Shown here one piece after another: positions 10,090-28,138 of a stretch of 64,000 nt of DNA. The stretch lies in assembly GCA_025642075.2 (NCBI GenBank), contig JAODUO010000482.1:33501-97500 (forward strand), given 5' to 3'. The translations under genes and the position numbers were made by a program. The stretch comes from Ridgeia piscesae. Its lineage: Eukaryota; Annelida; Polychaeta; Sabellida; Siboglinidae. Position 1 is the first letter of the stretch; each line of letters opens with the position of its first letter. Below the pieces are notes generated by a model. That model saw only the letters and a program-made list of their open reading frames with translations. It was not told the origin of the DNA and did not search any database.

Positions 10090-12200
10090 TTCTACAAAGG
10101 TACGTATTAAGTGAATTATTGCAGATAACAAAAAAATTAGTAGTCGTGGATTAATCCAACGGGAACTGCTACTAGAGAAAATCAGTGAAACAAATGTTCA
10201 CATGTCCTTCTACTTGGAGACTTCAATTATCCTAAGATTGATTGAAAATTAATGTGTACAATGGTACCGAGTATAGAAGACAAAGAATTTAAGTTTATCG
10301 AAAAGCTTCGAGATTGTTATTTCATCCAACACATTACTGAGCCCACTAGAGGTAGAGGGACAACAGAGCCATCTCTTCTTGACCTGGTAATCACCAGTGA
10401 AGATTCCGAAATTGTGTTAATTGAAACAGCCTCAGCACTAGGAAAAAGTGACCACTCCGTAATCATAGTGATTCTTAATTGCACACATACACATGAGCCG
10501 ATCAGAAACACTGTTTATAAATATGATAATGGGGACTACCACAAAATGGAGGACATGTTAAGCATTGATTTGGATGCTGAATTTTCCAAACACGAGGTAG
10601 ATGTGCAAGCCCAATGGGACATCTTTACTATGAAAATTAGAGAAGCAGTAGAATGGTGTATACCTAAAAAGGTGATATCAGAGAGAATAAAAAAATACCC
10701 AGTACCTCTAAATTTAAAAACACGAGCTAAAATCAGAAGAAAAAATAGACTGTGGAAGAAATATCTTCTAACTAGAGATGTCCAAGCTTACCAGAAATAT
10801 TGCAGATTACGCAATGAGGTTAGGAGGCTAACAAGGCACAACAAATATATGAAAAAAGTATCATTAGCCTAATAAAAGAGAATCCTAAGAAATTCTGGCA
10901 ATACACCCAACGGGTATACCCAAATTAATAAAAAAATGAATTTAAAGATGACTTAACAAACTCAGACTTGGAAAAAGAAGAGTTGTTGGCTGATTATGTA
11001 TCTTCGGTATTTACAAGAGAACCACAAGAGTTCACTCCTGAGGAACGTATAAGATGTTACAATACAGTTGAAACGTGTACTATCAACCCATCAATAGTGG
11101 CATCAAAACTAAAACACATTTAAATTACCTGGACCTGATGGCGTTCACCCTAGGTTTATAATCGAATTAGCAGACTGCATCAGTATTCCACTATCAACTA
11201 TATTTAACACATCTCTATCAACAGACAAACTACCTAATAGCATGGAAATAATTCATAAGAAAGGAAGTAAAACCTTATCACAAAATTACCGACCAGTCAG
11301 TATAACATGTCTAATGATTTACCTGACGTTATATAAAAACTCCCATATTTTCTTATTTGCGGATGACATGAAACTGTTTAACCCTATTTATAATGAAGAG
11401 AACTGCAACAACTTACAATAAGATCTCACCTAAACGGAAAAATGGTCAGAAGCATGACTTTTGAAATGTCATCTTGATAAATGCTGCAACATGCGAATTG
11501 AACGTTGCTCCATAACAAATGATGGATACACAATGGGTAGCGATCAGAAAACAATTAATAAAGCAGAAACAGTAAACGATATTGGAGTAACTTTTGACTC
11601 ATCACTTAACTTTGAGGCACATGTCAGAAAATATTAATAAAGCCAATTCTATGATGGGGATAATTTGACGCACTTTTGAATACCTAGATGACAAGTGTTT
11701 TTCTACTGTTTATATGTCTCTTGTCCGACCACATATCGAGTATATAAACCAGGTGTGGAGTCCACATTTAATTAAACACATAACAGCACTTGAAAATGTT
11801 CAGCGTCGAGCAAGTAAATTAATTCCTGGATATAAAGAACTTGATTATAAAGAACACCTAAATAGATTAAACCTACCAACTCTTTCATACCGTCGTCTTA
11901 GAGGAGACATGATAGAAATTTACAAAATATTAACTGGGAATTATGATGCTACTGTTACATCAATTTTTTACATTAAGGGAAAATTATTCAATAACGAGAG
12001 GGCACAACCTAAAAATATTTAAAGAAAGATGCTGATTAAACATCCGAAAAAAATCATTTATATACCGATCTACTGATGTATGGAATAGTCTGCCACAGTC
12101 TGTGGTAGATGCTCCATCAGTCCAATCATTTGAAGTAAGAATTTATAAACTATGGAAAAATCATCCTATAAGAAAGATTTTACTGCACCACCTCTGCTAT
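10090..12200 (+). mobile_element. Degenerate non-LTR retrotransposon (CR1/Jockey-type ORF2)
   Basis: Endonuclease remnants come first: LLLGDFNYPKID near 10203-10236 (then a TGG-to-TGA-type stop) and TEPSLLDLVITSE plus GKSDHSVIIV within the open stretch 10252-10872. A linker rich in Lys/Arg follows. The reverse transcriptase is broken: LPGPDGVHPRFI near 11130, NYRPVSITCL near 11290, then a deletion straight to FLFADDMKLF near 11355. The C-terminal tail is SLVRPHIEYINQVWSP near 11717 and QRRASKLIPGYKEL near 11800, ending with STDVWNSLPQSVVDAPSV near 12080. Many stops and frameshifts make it inactive. It splits duplicated block 2. Confidence 0.9.
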
Positions 12201-12419
12201 GGACTGTGTCACCTTTAGACGCATGCGCACAGTCTCCCAACAATACTCAAGACAGAGCTGGCACAAGATCGGTAGGAATGCCTAATTATACAAAAACAAG
12301 TCAGAAAAGGACCTGTAAGAACCTGTAAGAAAACTGTACCTATGCGAACAGTCAAAAGACACACCTCGGTGTGAATGGAAATGCAATTATACTAAAAACT
12401 GCTGATGCATGATGCAGTT

Positions 12420-12945
12420 TTAATCTACCAAAATATTAGAACATTATGTAAACATCGCAGTTTTTTTTTTCCTAGGCCTAGCACCTGTTCTGCTTTGTTG
12501 ATCAACTGCGTTTCAGTACGGGCGAAATTATATTTATTAATCTCATTGGGTGGTTAGATTAAACAATAAATTTACAGAATAGAGGAAGTTATGCTACAAT
12601 GACCGTCTCACACACATATATTTTAAAGTTTACTTTGTCCTTTACGGCGGCTTTAGCTACGTTTTATACGGTTAAGTGAGAGTATATTTTTACGAGTTTA
12701 ACCACGTTTTGTGCGGGATTATTTCTGGAAGCAAAATGGCGAAATATAGTGGCTATATTCATAATGTGATATTCTATATATTTGTACATCATTCTCAGTC
12801 GTGCTTCATTGCACACACTTTATGTTAAGCAGCGGTTAGTGTAATACGGGTTCATGTTTCATAGATAATATATTATATAAATTGGGTGTGTCTGTAAGAC
12901 ATTGTGTATGTATGTATTATCGCCGGCACGAAACATAAACAATGG
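12420..12945 (+). pseudogene. TM2D3: Third copy of the TM2D3 exon 1 segment (broken)
   Basis: It is alignable to 3600-4118 and 21590-22115. The ATG at 12736 keeps aaaatggcgaa, but about 35 inserted or changed bases follow, so the signal-peptide frame is lost and stops at TAA. The conserved tail ends at gtatgtattatcgcc, as in the other two blocks. Confidence 0.65.
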
Positions 12946-12973
12946 TCAACTCCTTTAGGCTCTAGTCTACTAC

Positions 12974-13152
12974 AGCTTGTCTTGTCTTGGTCTTGTCTTG
13001 GCTTGGCTTGGCTTGGCTTGGCTTGGCTTGGCTTGGCTTGGCTTGGCTTGGCTTGACTTGACTTGACTTGACTTGACTTGACTTGACTTGACTTGACTTG
13101 ACTTGACTTGACTTGACTTGACTTGACTTGACTTGACTTGACTTGACTTGTC
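12974..13152. repeat. Pentanucleotide satellite (TTGGC)n then (TTGAC)n
   Basis: About 35 five-base units with a clean switch from gcttg to acttg near 13054, so one substitution has spread through half of the array. Confidence 0.95.
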
Positions 13153-14020
13153 TTTTGGAGTCAAACGGTCAGGGTGACCTAACATTTCAGTGACAGTGTA
13201 ATTTTGTTTTCTTTAAATTGCAATAACTTTGGATCTAATAAAGGTATCGTAATACAATTAACAGTTATGTGATTTGTTACAACATAGTACCGTTAATATA
13301 AGCCTACTTCCAAGTTCCAACATCCTGTGATGATTTTTAATTTTAAGTGCCTACGTGTGGCGTAGCCATGTATCCTTCATGTCTTAGCTTCAACTTTGTT
13401 CGTACCACGGATAATACCCAACACAAGATGCTGCATAGTGATAGTACCACTGCTGGCCAATTAAATAATTAAATTCTAGTTATTTCAGCCTCTTAACTTG
13501 TGATTCACATATTCAGTGACACGCTAATGCAGGGCTTGACATTGGCACTCCCCGACGCATGTTTTGAAGCTGTTGGGCCAGTTCAAGCCACCAGTTTTAA
13601 AATTCTACTTGCTAAGTGTAACATTTCAAGCCCCATACTGTCAAAACATCTAGTCAACATCACGAGCTCATCTTCACTGACTTTACTTTAGTCTCAGTGC
13701 AAAGAGTGAGTCAGTTGTCACTTGTCATTATTAAATATAAAAGATTTTAGTATATGTCTGAGCACATAAAATGGCCTACAATTAAAGTTATAATATAATA
13801 TAGTTTTATGTTTTCATTTTACAGTATTTTTAACTGCTTTATGTGATATGTAGAAGAGACAAAACTGATAGGAAACTTTGACTGTTGTCATTGGTGCAGA
13901 TATATGATTTCTCGTAATTTAGTATGTAATAGTCCATGTAATAAAGTTTTTGCAATAATAGCACTGGCACGGCAAAATTAAAAAAAAAATTATTATGTTT
14001 TCCTTCTCATAGTCGCACCA
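13153..14020. other. Spacer, nothing recognised
   Basis: AT-rich sequence. A 63-codon ORF at 13500-13691 shows no domain or splice context. Confidence 0.45.
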
Positions 14021-14029
14021 TAATATTTT

Positions 14030-14400
14030 TAATATTCGGGCCAGTAACGTTTTGGGCGGTCCACTAACATTTCAGATCTACTGGACCCCTGGTACAGTGG
14101 ATACAAAAACTTAATATCAAGGCCTATAACCATAGCTTTATGTAGAGACCCGTCCACCCGACATTTGGACGGGTAAAAACGAATATGGACGGGTAGAAAT
14201 ATGGCGGACGGGTTGTGGACGGGTAATAAAATGAAGGAGCAAAACAAGTCTTCCAAAACCATAAATATTGTTAGTTATGCCTTGAAAGTGAGTGAAAATG
14301 GTGTCACGTGTGTGTTTGTAGTCCATTTCAGATCATCAGACACATCTAAAAGTGTTTAAACTGGCTTAACAGTTAACATCCATGTGTCCACGAAAACATG
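14030..14400 (-). mobile_element. Dispersed element with CCCGTCC motifs, copy A
   Basis: It contains gacgggtaaaaacgaatatg and several further gacgggt motifs, then a 150-bp segment (atattgttagttatgccttg to aacatccatgtgtccacg). The same sequence is present in inverted orientation at 31650-31910. No ORF fits a transposase, so it is probably a non-autonomous repeat of unknown class. Confidence 0.6.
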
Positions 14401-14791
14401 TGTGACTGGCAATAATTTTATCCTGCATAAACCCTGCCTATAACATACCTCTTCCCCTATTGCATACCATAGTCGATATTGGCTTTTTACGGCATGCATA
14501 ATTCATATACCCCAGTTTGCCATCCAGTTACTACCAGTTTTGTAATTAATTAGGCCTATGTCTATGCCTTCAAAATGCATTGCCCAACATTCATAATATT
14601 CTACCAGGCTAGAATTTTCGTAACAAAATGGGGTAACTCAGGCTCTCAGCTCTGAAAGGAAACTATTGGAGTCTAGTAATGTCAACATACCTCATATGTC
14701 ATGTGATCACTAGACCTAAAAGCGTTGTGTTTCAGGTAATGGGCCATACAAAGTTAGGTTGGGTAGAGAGGCAAATATCATCATTGTGCAG

Positions 14792-19334
<4,543 letters not shown>

Positions 19335-20414
19335 TGTTTTTCTCTATACAGACCGTGAGTTAAACACCTGAAACAGTTAAAGGTCCTCAATCCATTTATT
19401 TGCTCGCTGCCAATTTGGGTCTTTTATGTCCAAAATAGAACTTTATCGATTTGAGAAAAAAATAGTCCCTCTATTTTGAAAATTATGCGCGCTGTGGGTG
19501 AAAAGCCAAACGCAATCCTAAATCATTTATATTCAAAGTAACAAAAGTCGGGTCTTCTAATGCGCTACTAACGATATTTCATGGATAATAGCCATGATCA
19601 TGATTTAATGTTTTACATTTTGTTCAGTTTGTGTACATCTTAATTTGAATGAAGGTCAACACGCATGGACTGCGCGGGCGCGAAAATCAATCTATGCTTG
19701 ACAATGTGGCACGTTGGAATACCTCATTTGAAGCTATGGACGTCTAGACTTTGTTTTCTCATATATCAGCAGGATTCCCAGGACACAAAGGTTCCTGGAT
19801 AGAATTCGCTCCCCGCCCCCTCCGCCCCTACAATGACTGCCAAATCAGCCAACCCTAAATTTCGCTGTATATCGGAGATAGGCGCTGTTACTTGGTGGAT
19901 ACTTTTGGCAATAATAACGCCAAATAACAGCTCTGAGAAGCCCTGAGGAATTTGGAACTGGGAGAAACTGTGCGTTTCTGGCTCGAATACGTGTATTGCT
20001 CCTGGTTCGTCATGTCATTGGACAACACAGTAACACAATAACCCCGACCGTACACGTATGTCATAAGCACAACGCGAGACCTGTTTTTCAGATCGGCCAA
20101 TCAGCAGAGTTATGCTCGATTTCTCACATAGTGCAGACACATTCTGGAACATAATATTTTTATTGAGAAAGCGCACGAAGTTTGAGAGAAACTACTGAGG
20201 CCCGGCGGCTGTCAGTGTTGTAGATCGCAGACCCCAGTCAGCCGATGTCACACCGACAAATCAACAGAAGAGACAGCCGTGAAGGGACTGAAGGCAACGT
20301 CAAGTTCTAGTACATCATATATTGGAACCAGCGTTACCACCATTAATTCATTATGAGGTTAGCCAACGTCACATCTTGACTGCACATCCCAAGGGAGAGT
20401 TTGTCGAGGCTAAG

Positions 20415-20625
20415 TGTCCTTTCTGTCAAAGTAACTTGAGAGAGTTGTGGCAGACAGGTTGATTGCACACATGCGTGAAAATGATCTCTATATGCCGTTA
20501 CAATCAGCATACCGGCAAAACTGCAGTACCGAAACAGCACTACTACACGTGCATGACAGCGTAATCCGGTCCATCGAGGAATGCAAAGGTGTGATTGTGT
20601 TGCTAATTTTGTTGCAAATAAATAT
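20415..20625 (+). mobile_element. LINE reverse-transcriptase fragment
   Basis: Reads VVADRLIAHMRENDLYMPLQ then SAYRQNCSTETALLHVHDSV and a VIVLLILL end. This is the conserved RT stretch just before the first catalytic Asp motif of CR1/Jockey-type ORF2. It is truncated on both sides. Confidence 0.8.
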
Positions 20626-20819
20626 TACACCGCCGCCTGCCCAGATGCCAAATTTGGTAGCTGGTATAACTATATAAAATTTTGGCCCTACGAAATATTT
20701 GAATTTACTTAATTTCACGCAAAAAATGGGTACTGGTCCCCTGATGATAATCAGCCCCGATTTGGAAATGGTCAATGGTCAAAGGTGGTTAATTTGAGTG
20801 AAAAATCCTTGCCCAAGCC

Positions 20820-21185
20820 TATATCCTGGAGTGATAAAGCTGCACTGGCTTCCGGCTTGCTGGCATGTCTGGTAGGCCTATAAGTTATATTGGTCTTTGT
20901 GTTTTCTGCCTTGCAAGGACTCGCATCGGGATACAATCATGATCTTGTAATACCGTACTCGGCGAACGGTAACCTCCGGTCTGATGATCTGCGTCAGCCC
21001 GTAGTTCCGCATTAAAATCTTTCTCTTTGTGTGTACCAGCACTTTGGAACATGTTGTTTGCATGAAAACATTCGCCAACCACACATTCTATAACTAAATT
21101 CACGACTGACCTCAAGACGCATGTATTTAATCTGGCTTATTCCACCGAGAAACTGTTCTGTGTGGCACTTACGATCATGCATTTG
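20820..21185 (+). mobile_element. Decayed LINE 3' end, copy 3
   Basis: Counterpart of 2805-3180, with KLHWLPA, VPALWN and FTTDLKTHVFNLAYSTEK remnants separated by stops. It may belong to the same original insertion as the RT fragment at 20415. Confidence 0.65.
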
Positions 21186-21915
21186 ATTATTAATTCAAAA
21201 AAATTCAATTATTGTAATAATTTTTTTTTATTTCTTTCATTTATTTCTGTATCATTTGGATTTATTATATAATACTTCTAATGTTTTTCTTTTTAATTTA
21301 ATTAATACAATTTACCATGATATACTTTTTTTGGAACTCTTTTTGATTCTATGTACGCTTTATTGTGACATGTGTACGCGCCTATGAACGGGCGGGTCCC
21401 AGAGATACGCACGGTGCTCTAGAAGTAATATAGTAATAATAATTTAATTAATAATAATTGACATTGACTCACCAAGTTCAATAAGTTATTTCACTTTACT
21501 TACTATTTATGCGCACAGCAACACGAAATACCCCCGTGTTAATGCAAATGATATTCCATTAAAACTGTTTGCGCGTAATGTAGTGTTAATATACCAAAAC
21601 ATTACAACATTCTGTAAGCATCGCAGTTTTTGTTTTCCTAGCGAAGGCCTGGCACAGGTGTTCTGCGGCCGGCCGGCTTTGTTGATAATCGGCGTTTCAG
21701 TACGGGGTGAATTATGTTTATTAATCTCATTGGTAGGTTAAATTAAACAATACATTTATAGAACAGACGCTATGCTGACCGTCTCATATGCATATATTTT
21801 AATATTTGCTTTATCCTTTAGTCACGTTTTATACAGTTAAGCGAGACAATCTTTATGACTATTTCAGTGTTTGCACGTTTAATGCGGGACTATTTGAGCA
21901 AGCAAAATATTCAAA

Positions 21916-23754
21916 ATGGCGAAGCTATGCTATTTATTTTTTACATCATTCACAGTCGTTCTTCATTGCACACAATTCGTGTTAAGTAGCGGTTAGTTTG
22001 AAACATGTTTCATATATACCTTATGTAAATTGTGTGTATGTGTTAGACTAGACGGTGTGGCCTTATGATCATTAATTATTGTAAATGTATGTATTATCGC
22101 CCGCACGAAATGTAAACAACGGGTGGTGTTGACAGGTTCTGGGATGTGTGTAATGGGGTTGTCATGAGTTTACATGTAACTGACTAAGTGCCACGACCAA
22201 GTTTATCATTGGCATTAATGTTACTGATGTCAAGGTGAACAGCGCATTTACCTTCGAACTGGTTGTCCACGTCCTTTCTGGCGCATTTGCTCGTGCCACT
22301 GTTGAAAGCCATATTCTTTGCTGCGTCACTTTTGAACCCCGTAAACGTCTTGCTTGACAGAGCAACACAGTTTCAGATTTTTATCGTGAAATAAGCACTC
22401 ACATTTGATAACACAGACCAAAGATGCTATTGCCATCATCTGCTGTCTCGAGCCAACCAGGGGTAGAAATAACTCTAGAATTTCTGGTAATCAGCAGTCA
22501 TACTTAACTGGTCTAAATTATAACAGCCTTTTAAAACCGTTTTTCACCTTATATCGATGTGTATGTGTTCGCAATGTGATTCTACATCACTTCCGATACA
22601 AAGAAGTAACATTAAACATTTTAAATTTGTTTACTTCGACTCGGCGTGCTTAAATTGTTCTAAAACACAAATTAAAAAAATTAAATCTGATTTCTTTGTA
22701 CCGGAAGTGATGTAGAATCACATTGCGAACACATACACATCGATAAATGGCGGGAAAAAACGGTTTTAAAAGGCCGTAATAATTTAGGCCAGTTAAGTAT
22801 AAGATTACCAGGAAATCTGGTAGTCCTCAGATATATGGCCCAGATTTAAGCAAAATAACATGACAAACACAACATTAGAAAAATATTCCCAAATTTTTTG
22901 GTAGTCCATCGGACTACTGCTGTCATCCGACCAAGTTTCTGGTAGTCCTGTACTACCCGACTACCATTATTTCTACCCCTGTCAACGTGATGTAACAAGA
23001 TCACTTATTAGGTGACCTATTCGCGACACTCACCAATCACATGTGCAGTCTCATGGATTGTATCATTCTGACCCAATGGTGAAAAAGACTGAATAAAGCT
23101 GCCAAACTTCTCACATAGTTCACATACATATATATATATATATATATACATTGGTATCATAAATTTACACCTACATACACATAACAATAACAATTCAGAA
23201 ATAAACTAAATTCAAACGTCCAGCAGTGGTTGCATGTAAGCTATACCTCCCAGCTCCATGGGTGATGTGAAATTGATATATAAAATATGAGTGTTATGCC
23301 TCGACATATCAATTGTACACCTACACCTCATTGGCACTTCTGTTGGTATCATCGCTGGCACCACTGCTGGAAATTTTTAGTCAATTTGTTTGTAAATTTG
23401 ATCGTCAACAAATGTAAATATAAGCTTTTGTAAAGTAGCGTGTGCATGTTTCAGATATTTCAGGAGATGTTTTAAAGCTCTAAATCAGTCATCGTTTTCA
23501 TTATTAGGCCAAAAATAAACATTACATTACTTGATTGACATGTAATATAAACTATAAGGGTCAGCCTGTTTTTCTAGGTGGGGTCAGGTTACCGGAACTA
23601 CAAAATTGTTTTGCCTACGCCCTATGCTTTGGATACTGTTAGTAACTTAGTGGCCTGATTAGTCTGAGTACGTGTATATAATAATAAGAAGAAGAACACT
23701 TATCTAGCACCATAAATCTATATAAAATCCATTTGGAGGCACTGTGAGTACATA

Positions 23755-23799
<45 letters not shown>

Positions 23800-26700
23800 A
23801 TATTAATTAGTTATGTAAAATTAATAATATTAAATTATTTAAAAAGATTGTCACCTAGAGAATCAATTCTAGATGGCAGGTGGACAAGGAAGCCTTTTGG
23901 CTTATTGAGAGTCCAACCTATCTATCTAAGTGTACCCTGCCCTTCTTCTTACGCATATGTCAATTTTGTTTTTAAACATTAACACTACTTGTACAATCAA
24001 CTGATAATATGTTCCATTCATTTACTGTTACCATTTATGAAATTTTTCTAATATCTAGTCTACACTGCTTCTTTGCTAATGTAAGTCCTTGTCCTCTAAT
24101 CCTTCTCTCTTCCTTAACCGAGACAAAATATTTCTGACAATGTTTTCAACTTTTCATACACATTCAATATTTAAAACACTTCTATCCGATCTTCTCTCAG
24201 TCTCCTGGTTTCTAGTGTTGTTAAACCACATTCTTTTAGATGCATTTCATAATTAATATTCCTGAGTTTTGGTATAATTTTGGTTGCTCTCCTTTGTACT
24301 CTTAGCATATCAATAGCCTTCTTGTAATATAGCCTCCATGCTTGTATTAACGTATATTAGTTATATAAAATTAATAATATTAAATTAGTTAAAGTAAATG
24401 ATAAAACGTAAACATTTGTTAATTTTTTTAGTAATAAATGATAAGTTACAGCTAAAGATGATTATTAAAATAAAGGATATATTGATAATAAATTAGTATA
24501 GACGAAGTGTAATTTTTTGGTAAAATAACGTTCAAGTCTTTACAGTTATATTGTTTTCTTTACCGACAGCTTCGACAGAAGTGACAAAGAGTGAGACAAT
24601 CACACAGAAGGACACTTCTGGCACCCCGGTGAAGACTACATCTAGTGGGCTCCCTGTCACACAGACACAAACAACTCGCACATTGACCTACACAAAGGTT
24701 CCTCCCACCACGTTCACAAGGCCTCGCACGGACACGAGCAGGCTGCCCGATTACACGCATGTGTGTCCAAGCAATGTCTATTGCGACAGACTCGGCGGTG
24801 ACTGTATCGATTGCGACTTCAACATTAACTGTTACCACGGGAGGAATGTCTCGGTGTCTTGTAAACCAAAGTGGCGGGTCGTGTGTAAGGTGAGCTATTG
24901 AGAGTGAACAAGGAGAAGGGTTGGAATGAAGTACCTGGACTTTAATTTTTAAGTACACTTGTTTAGTAAGTGTAGTTTTGAATGACTAATAAATGTCCCG
25001 GTAGTCGTATTTATTTGGTAAATGTAGCACCTTATTTGGCACCATACATAGATATATTTTAGGAGAGTGATCTTGTACTAATCAATAATCCACTAAGTTA
25101 TTTATCTTTCACAGACCACAAAGTGGTGCCATCTAACAGCAAAGCATCTTGCATCATTTCTTATGATAGTTGGGCTTCAGAAGATCATAGATTTGCACAC
25201 CAATATGTTAATTCATCAGAGTTCTAATCAGTCCAAATCCTTAGATATTGGGAGTTCAGTATTGTACGTTATTAGTTAGAACCTCATTATTGATCAAACA
25301 CCGACCGCAAATATATCCGAAAGAAAAAGTCAAATCTGTCACGACTAGCAAGCGACGGTTTCCTTTTTTCATTTTACTACCCTATGCTATTATATAGCAC
25401 TAAACTATTATTAAATATCTCTAATTTGCCACCTGATGCTGTTATTTGGAAATATACTGTTATTTGAAAATAAACTGTTATTTGGAAATGTACTGTTATT
25501 TCACAATACAGCTAGCTGTATGCTGTTATTTGGCACACCAGAGTATTTGCGGTTTTGAAATGATGAGTTTTAGTGTAGTTAGTAAATTTTTATTTCATGT
25601 TCTGAAGTATAGTTGAAGTACATTACATGAATGGATATTTATAGTTCAAGATCACACTTCTGTACTGTACTGCCAGGTCCAGTTGTTATTAACTAGAGTG
25701 CAATAGCTCAGGGGTAGAGCTTCCGACTCTCGACTATGAGAACCCACATTCAAATCCTGTGCTGTGGTGTTAAAACCTTGGGCAAGTTTTTTCACTCTAC
25801 AATGCTCCAGTTCACTCAGCTGTGTAAATGAGTACCTGGCTATAGACACTAGTGGAAATGTGTACAAGCAACCTTCGCGCATTAATTGTAGCATATGGCT
25901 GGATGCTTCCCAGAGAAGCCGAGCTGGTGTCTGAGTGAAAAGGTCTGTCAGGGAAGTAAAGTGTAAAGCGTTTTGAACAGTTCTGAGGACTGGATACTGC
26001 GTTGTATAAGAACTTGCCATTATAACTCACATATTGCATCAGTACTAAGAAGAAATAAGTCAAAGAACTGATTAAAATGTTTTAGTTTTGATTATAATCA
26101 AAGCATTGATTGAAACATTTGTTCTGACTGACTGATTTGTTGCCATGTTTCCAAAGGGACCAGCAAATTTCACGCGGTGGTTCAAGTGTCGTTACTGCTA
26201 TCAGACCTCACAACGGGAGCACCGTTGTATGAATACAACGAAATGCCAAGTGCTGCAAGCTCCACAGCAGCGGTACCAGGCAAACTGTACCGTCAGTTCC
26301 AATGTACTATGTCTCGGTAAGCCAGTATTGGAAGACGTATGGTCTTTTGCCCAGTTGTCTCTTGCCAAGTGAAAACAGTTCCATTGTGAAAAGCAACAAA
26401 TGAAAGTTCCACATTTATGTGTTATTTATTCTGGTATCAAATCTCTAACTACAATGAAGTTACCACATATTATAGTGTCCTAATGATTTCCTCTTAGATG
26501 GCTTGGACTTTGAGTAGAAGGTATTTAGGGATTAATCCACGATGCCTAGAATCTGATCTAAGAGAAATAACGTTATATAAAATTCTAGACAAAAAGTGAT
26601 GGGAAAAAAGTTACGAGAAATAACATTCTTTGCTAGAGAAGAAGTGATGAAAAAGTAACAAGAGAAATAACACACTGCCAGAGAAGAAGGGATGGAAAAA

Positions 26701-27101
26701 GTAACAAGAGAAATAACATACTTTGGTAGAGAAGAAGTGATGGAATAAAAATATAGGCCTTTATTATAATGATAAAATAATATCCTCTACCTTCAATATA
26801 CATATTGGCATGCAGCTAGCAAGCAGACAGCAGTTGTTTCGCTGTGATAATTGTTGCTCCTGGTTTCTTGCTCAACTAACCTACAATATTTATTCAGGTC
26901 GGAGACAGTTCTATAAGATGTTGCGATGTAACTGGACATCTGGAAAGAGGTGGACGACAGCTCTCGCCCTCAGGTATGTTTGAACAGTGTTTTTGTTTTA
27001 CATCTTCACCAGACTATTTTGTACAACTGTTTCTCGTGATAATAAATAACAACTTATCTCTCGCTCTCTCGCTCTCTCGCTCTCTCTCTCTCTCCTCTCT
27101 C

Positions 27102-27190
<89 letters not shown>

Positions 27191-28106
27191 GCTGAAAAGG
27201 AAGACATTATTCCACGGTTCACTAAAGCTAATTTGAGCGATCAAGATTATTTGACTAAATGTGTGCTGTCCAATAAGATATTAATTTTTTATATATGTAA
27301 CAGCAAATGTTTGCCTCAGTAGTTGAGGTAATCAGTATAGTAGCGCTTCGTAGTGGCTGCGGTGCGGTTTAAACCTGGTAATATGTTATTATTCGCCAGA
27401 TGGCGCCACAATATTGCGACAAACCGTTATTCATTTCGTTTACGGAAACGCTTTGTTGTTGATGCGTGCTGGTTAATGTGAATGTGATGTATTTGCATGT
27501 GCATTTATGTCTGTAAATACACATGACGCTGGTAAAAGCCCTGAGTTTACTACGTGAGCTTTGTTTTGGTTATCGTGGAATTTTGCAATGTTAAATAGTC
27601 TGTTTTGAATGCGGCAAGATGGCGCCCGCAAAAGTCGTGGTCTAGTCGTACTGTAACACCACGGGCCTGTTTGTGTTTGTAAAGTTTCCTCGTGTGGTTT
27701 TGTGAACTAGCTTCAGCATAAATAGTTGGCTTGTACACGAGACGACCGCTGTATGTATCTGCTACATAATATGCGAAAGCACAAAATTAATACTGTATTT
27801 GTCGTGCGGTAATACGAGAATATATATTATAATTGTGTGACGTCCGATTAAAAATAAAAACATCCATAACAAGTAGCAAATCATACGACTACCTAGTCGA
27901 CGTGATACTAAATCTTGTTCAGTCGTTAGTTCGTTACTAATTAGACTACCTAACACCAATTATTCATATGTGGTTAGATATTTTATTTGAAAATGTAAAT
28001 CAGTGTCGTAAAATCCGTTTCACTGCGTGTCCAGTGCGTCGTTTCTCATACAAATACACGACCGTGTGACGTGGGGGGTTTCCGTGCACTGCGAATTACA
28101 GACGTG

Positions 28107-28138
<32 letters not shown>

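Larger units (their letters stand above)
7700..12945. repeat. Duplicated block, copy 2 (diverged, interrupted by SINE and LINE)
   Basis: It holds PGPEP1 exons 4, 3 and 1, the 39-bp array, a 5' flank similar to copies 1 and 3 (near 9165-9240), and, after inserted SINE and LINE sequence, a TM2D3-exon-1-type segment at 12420-12945. It is clearly more diverged than copies 1 and 3 are from each other, so it is the older duplicate. Confidence 0.8.

Noticed and set aside
10252..10872. 206-codon ORF as a host gene
   Set aside because: GDFNYP just upstream, SDHSV and the downstream RT fragments identify it as the endonuclease and linker of a decayed LINE.
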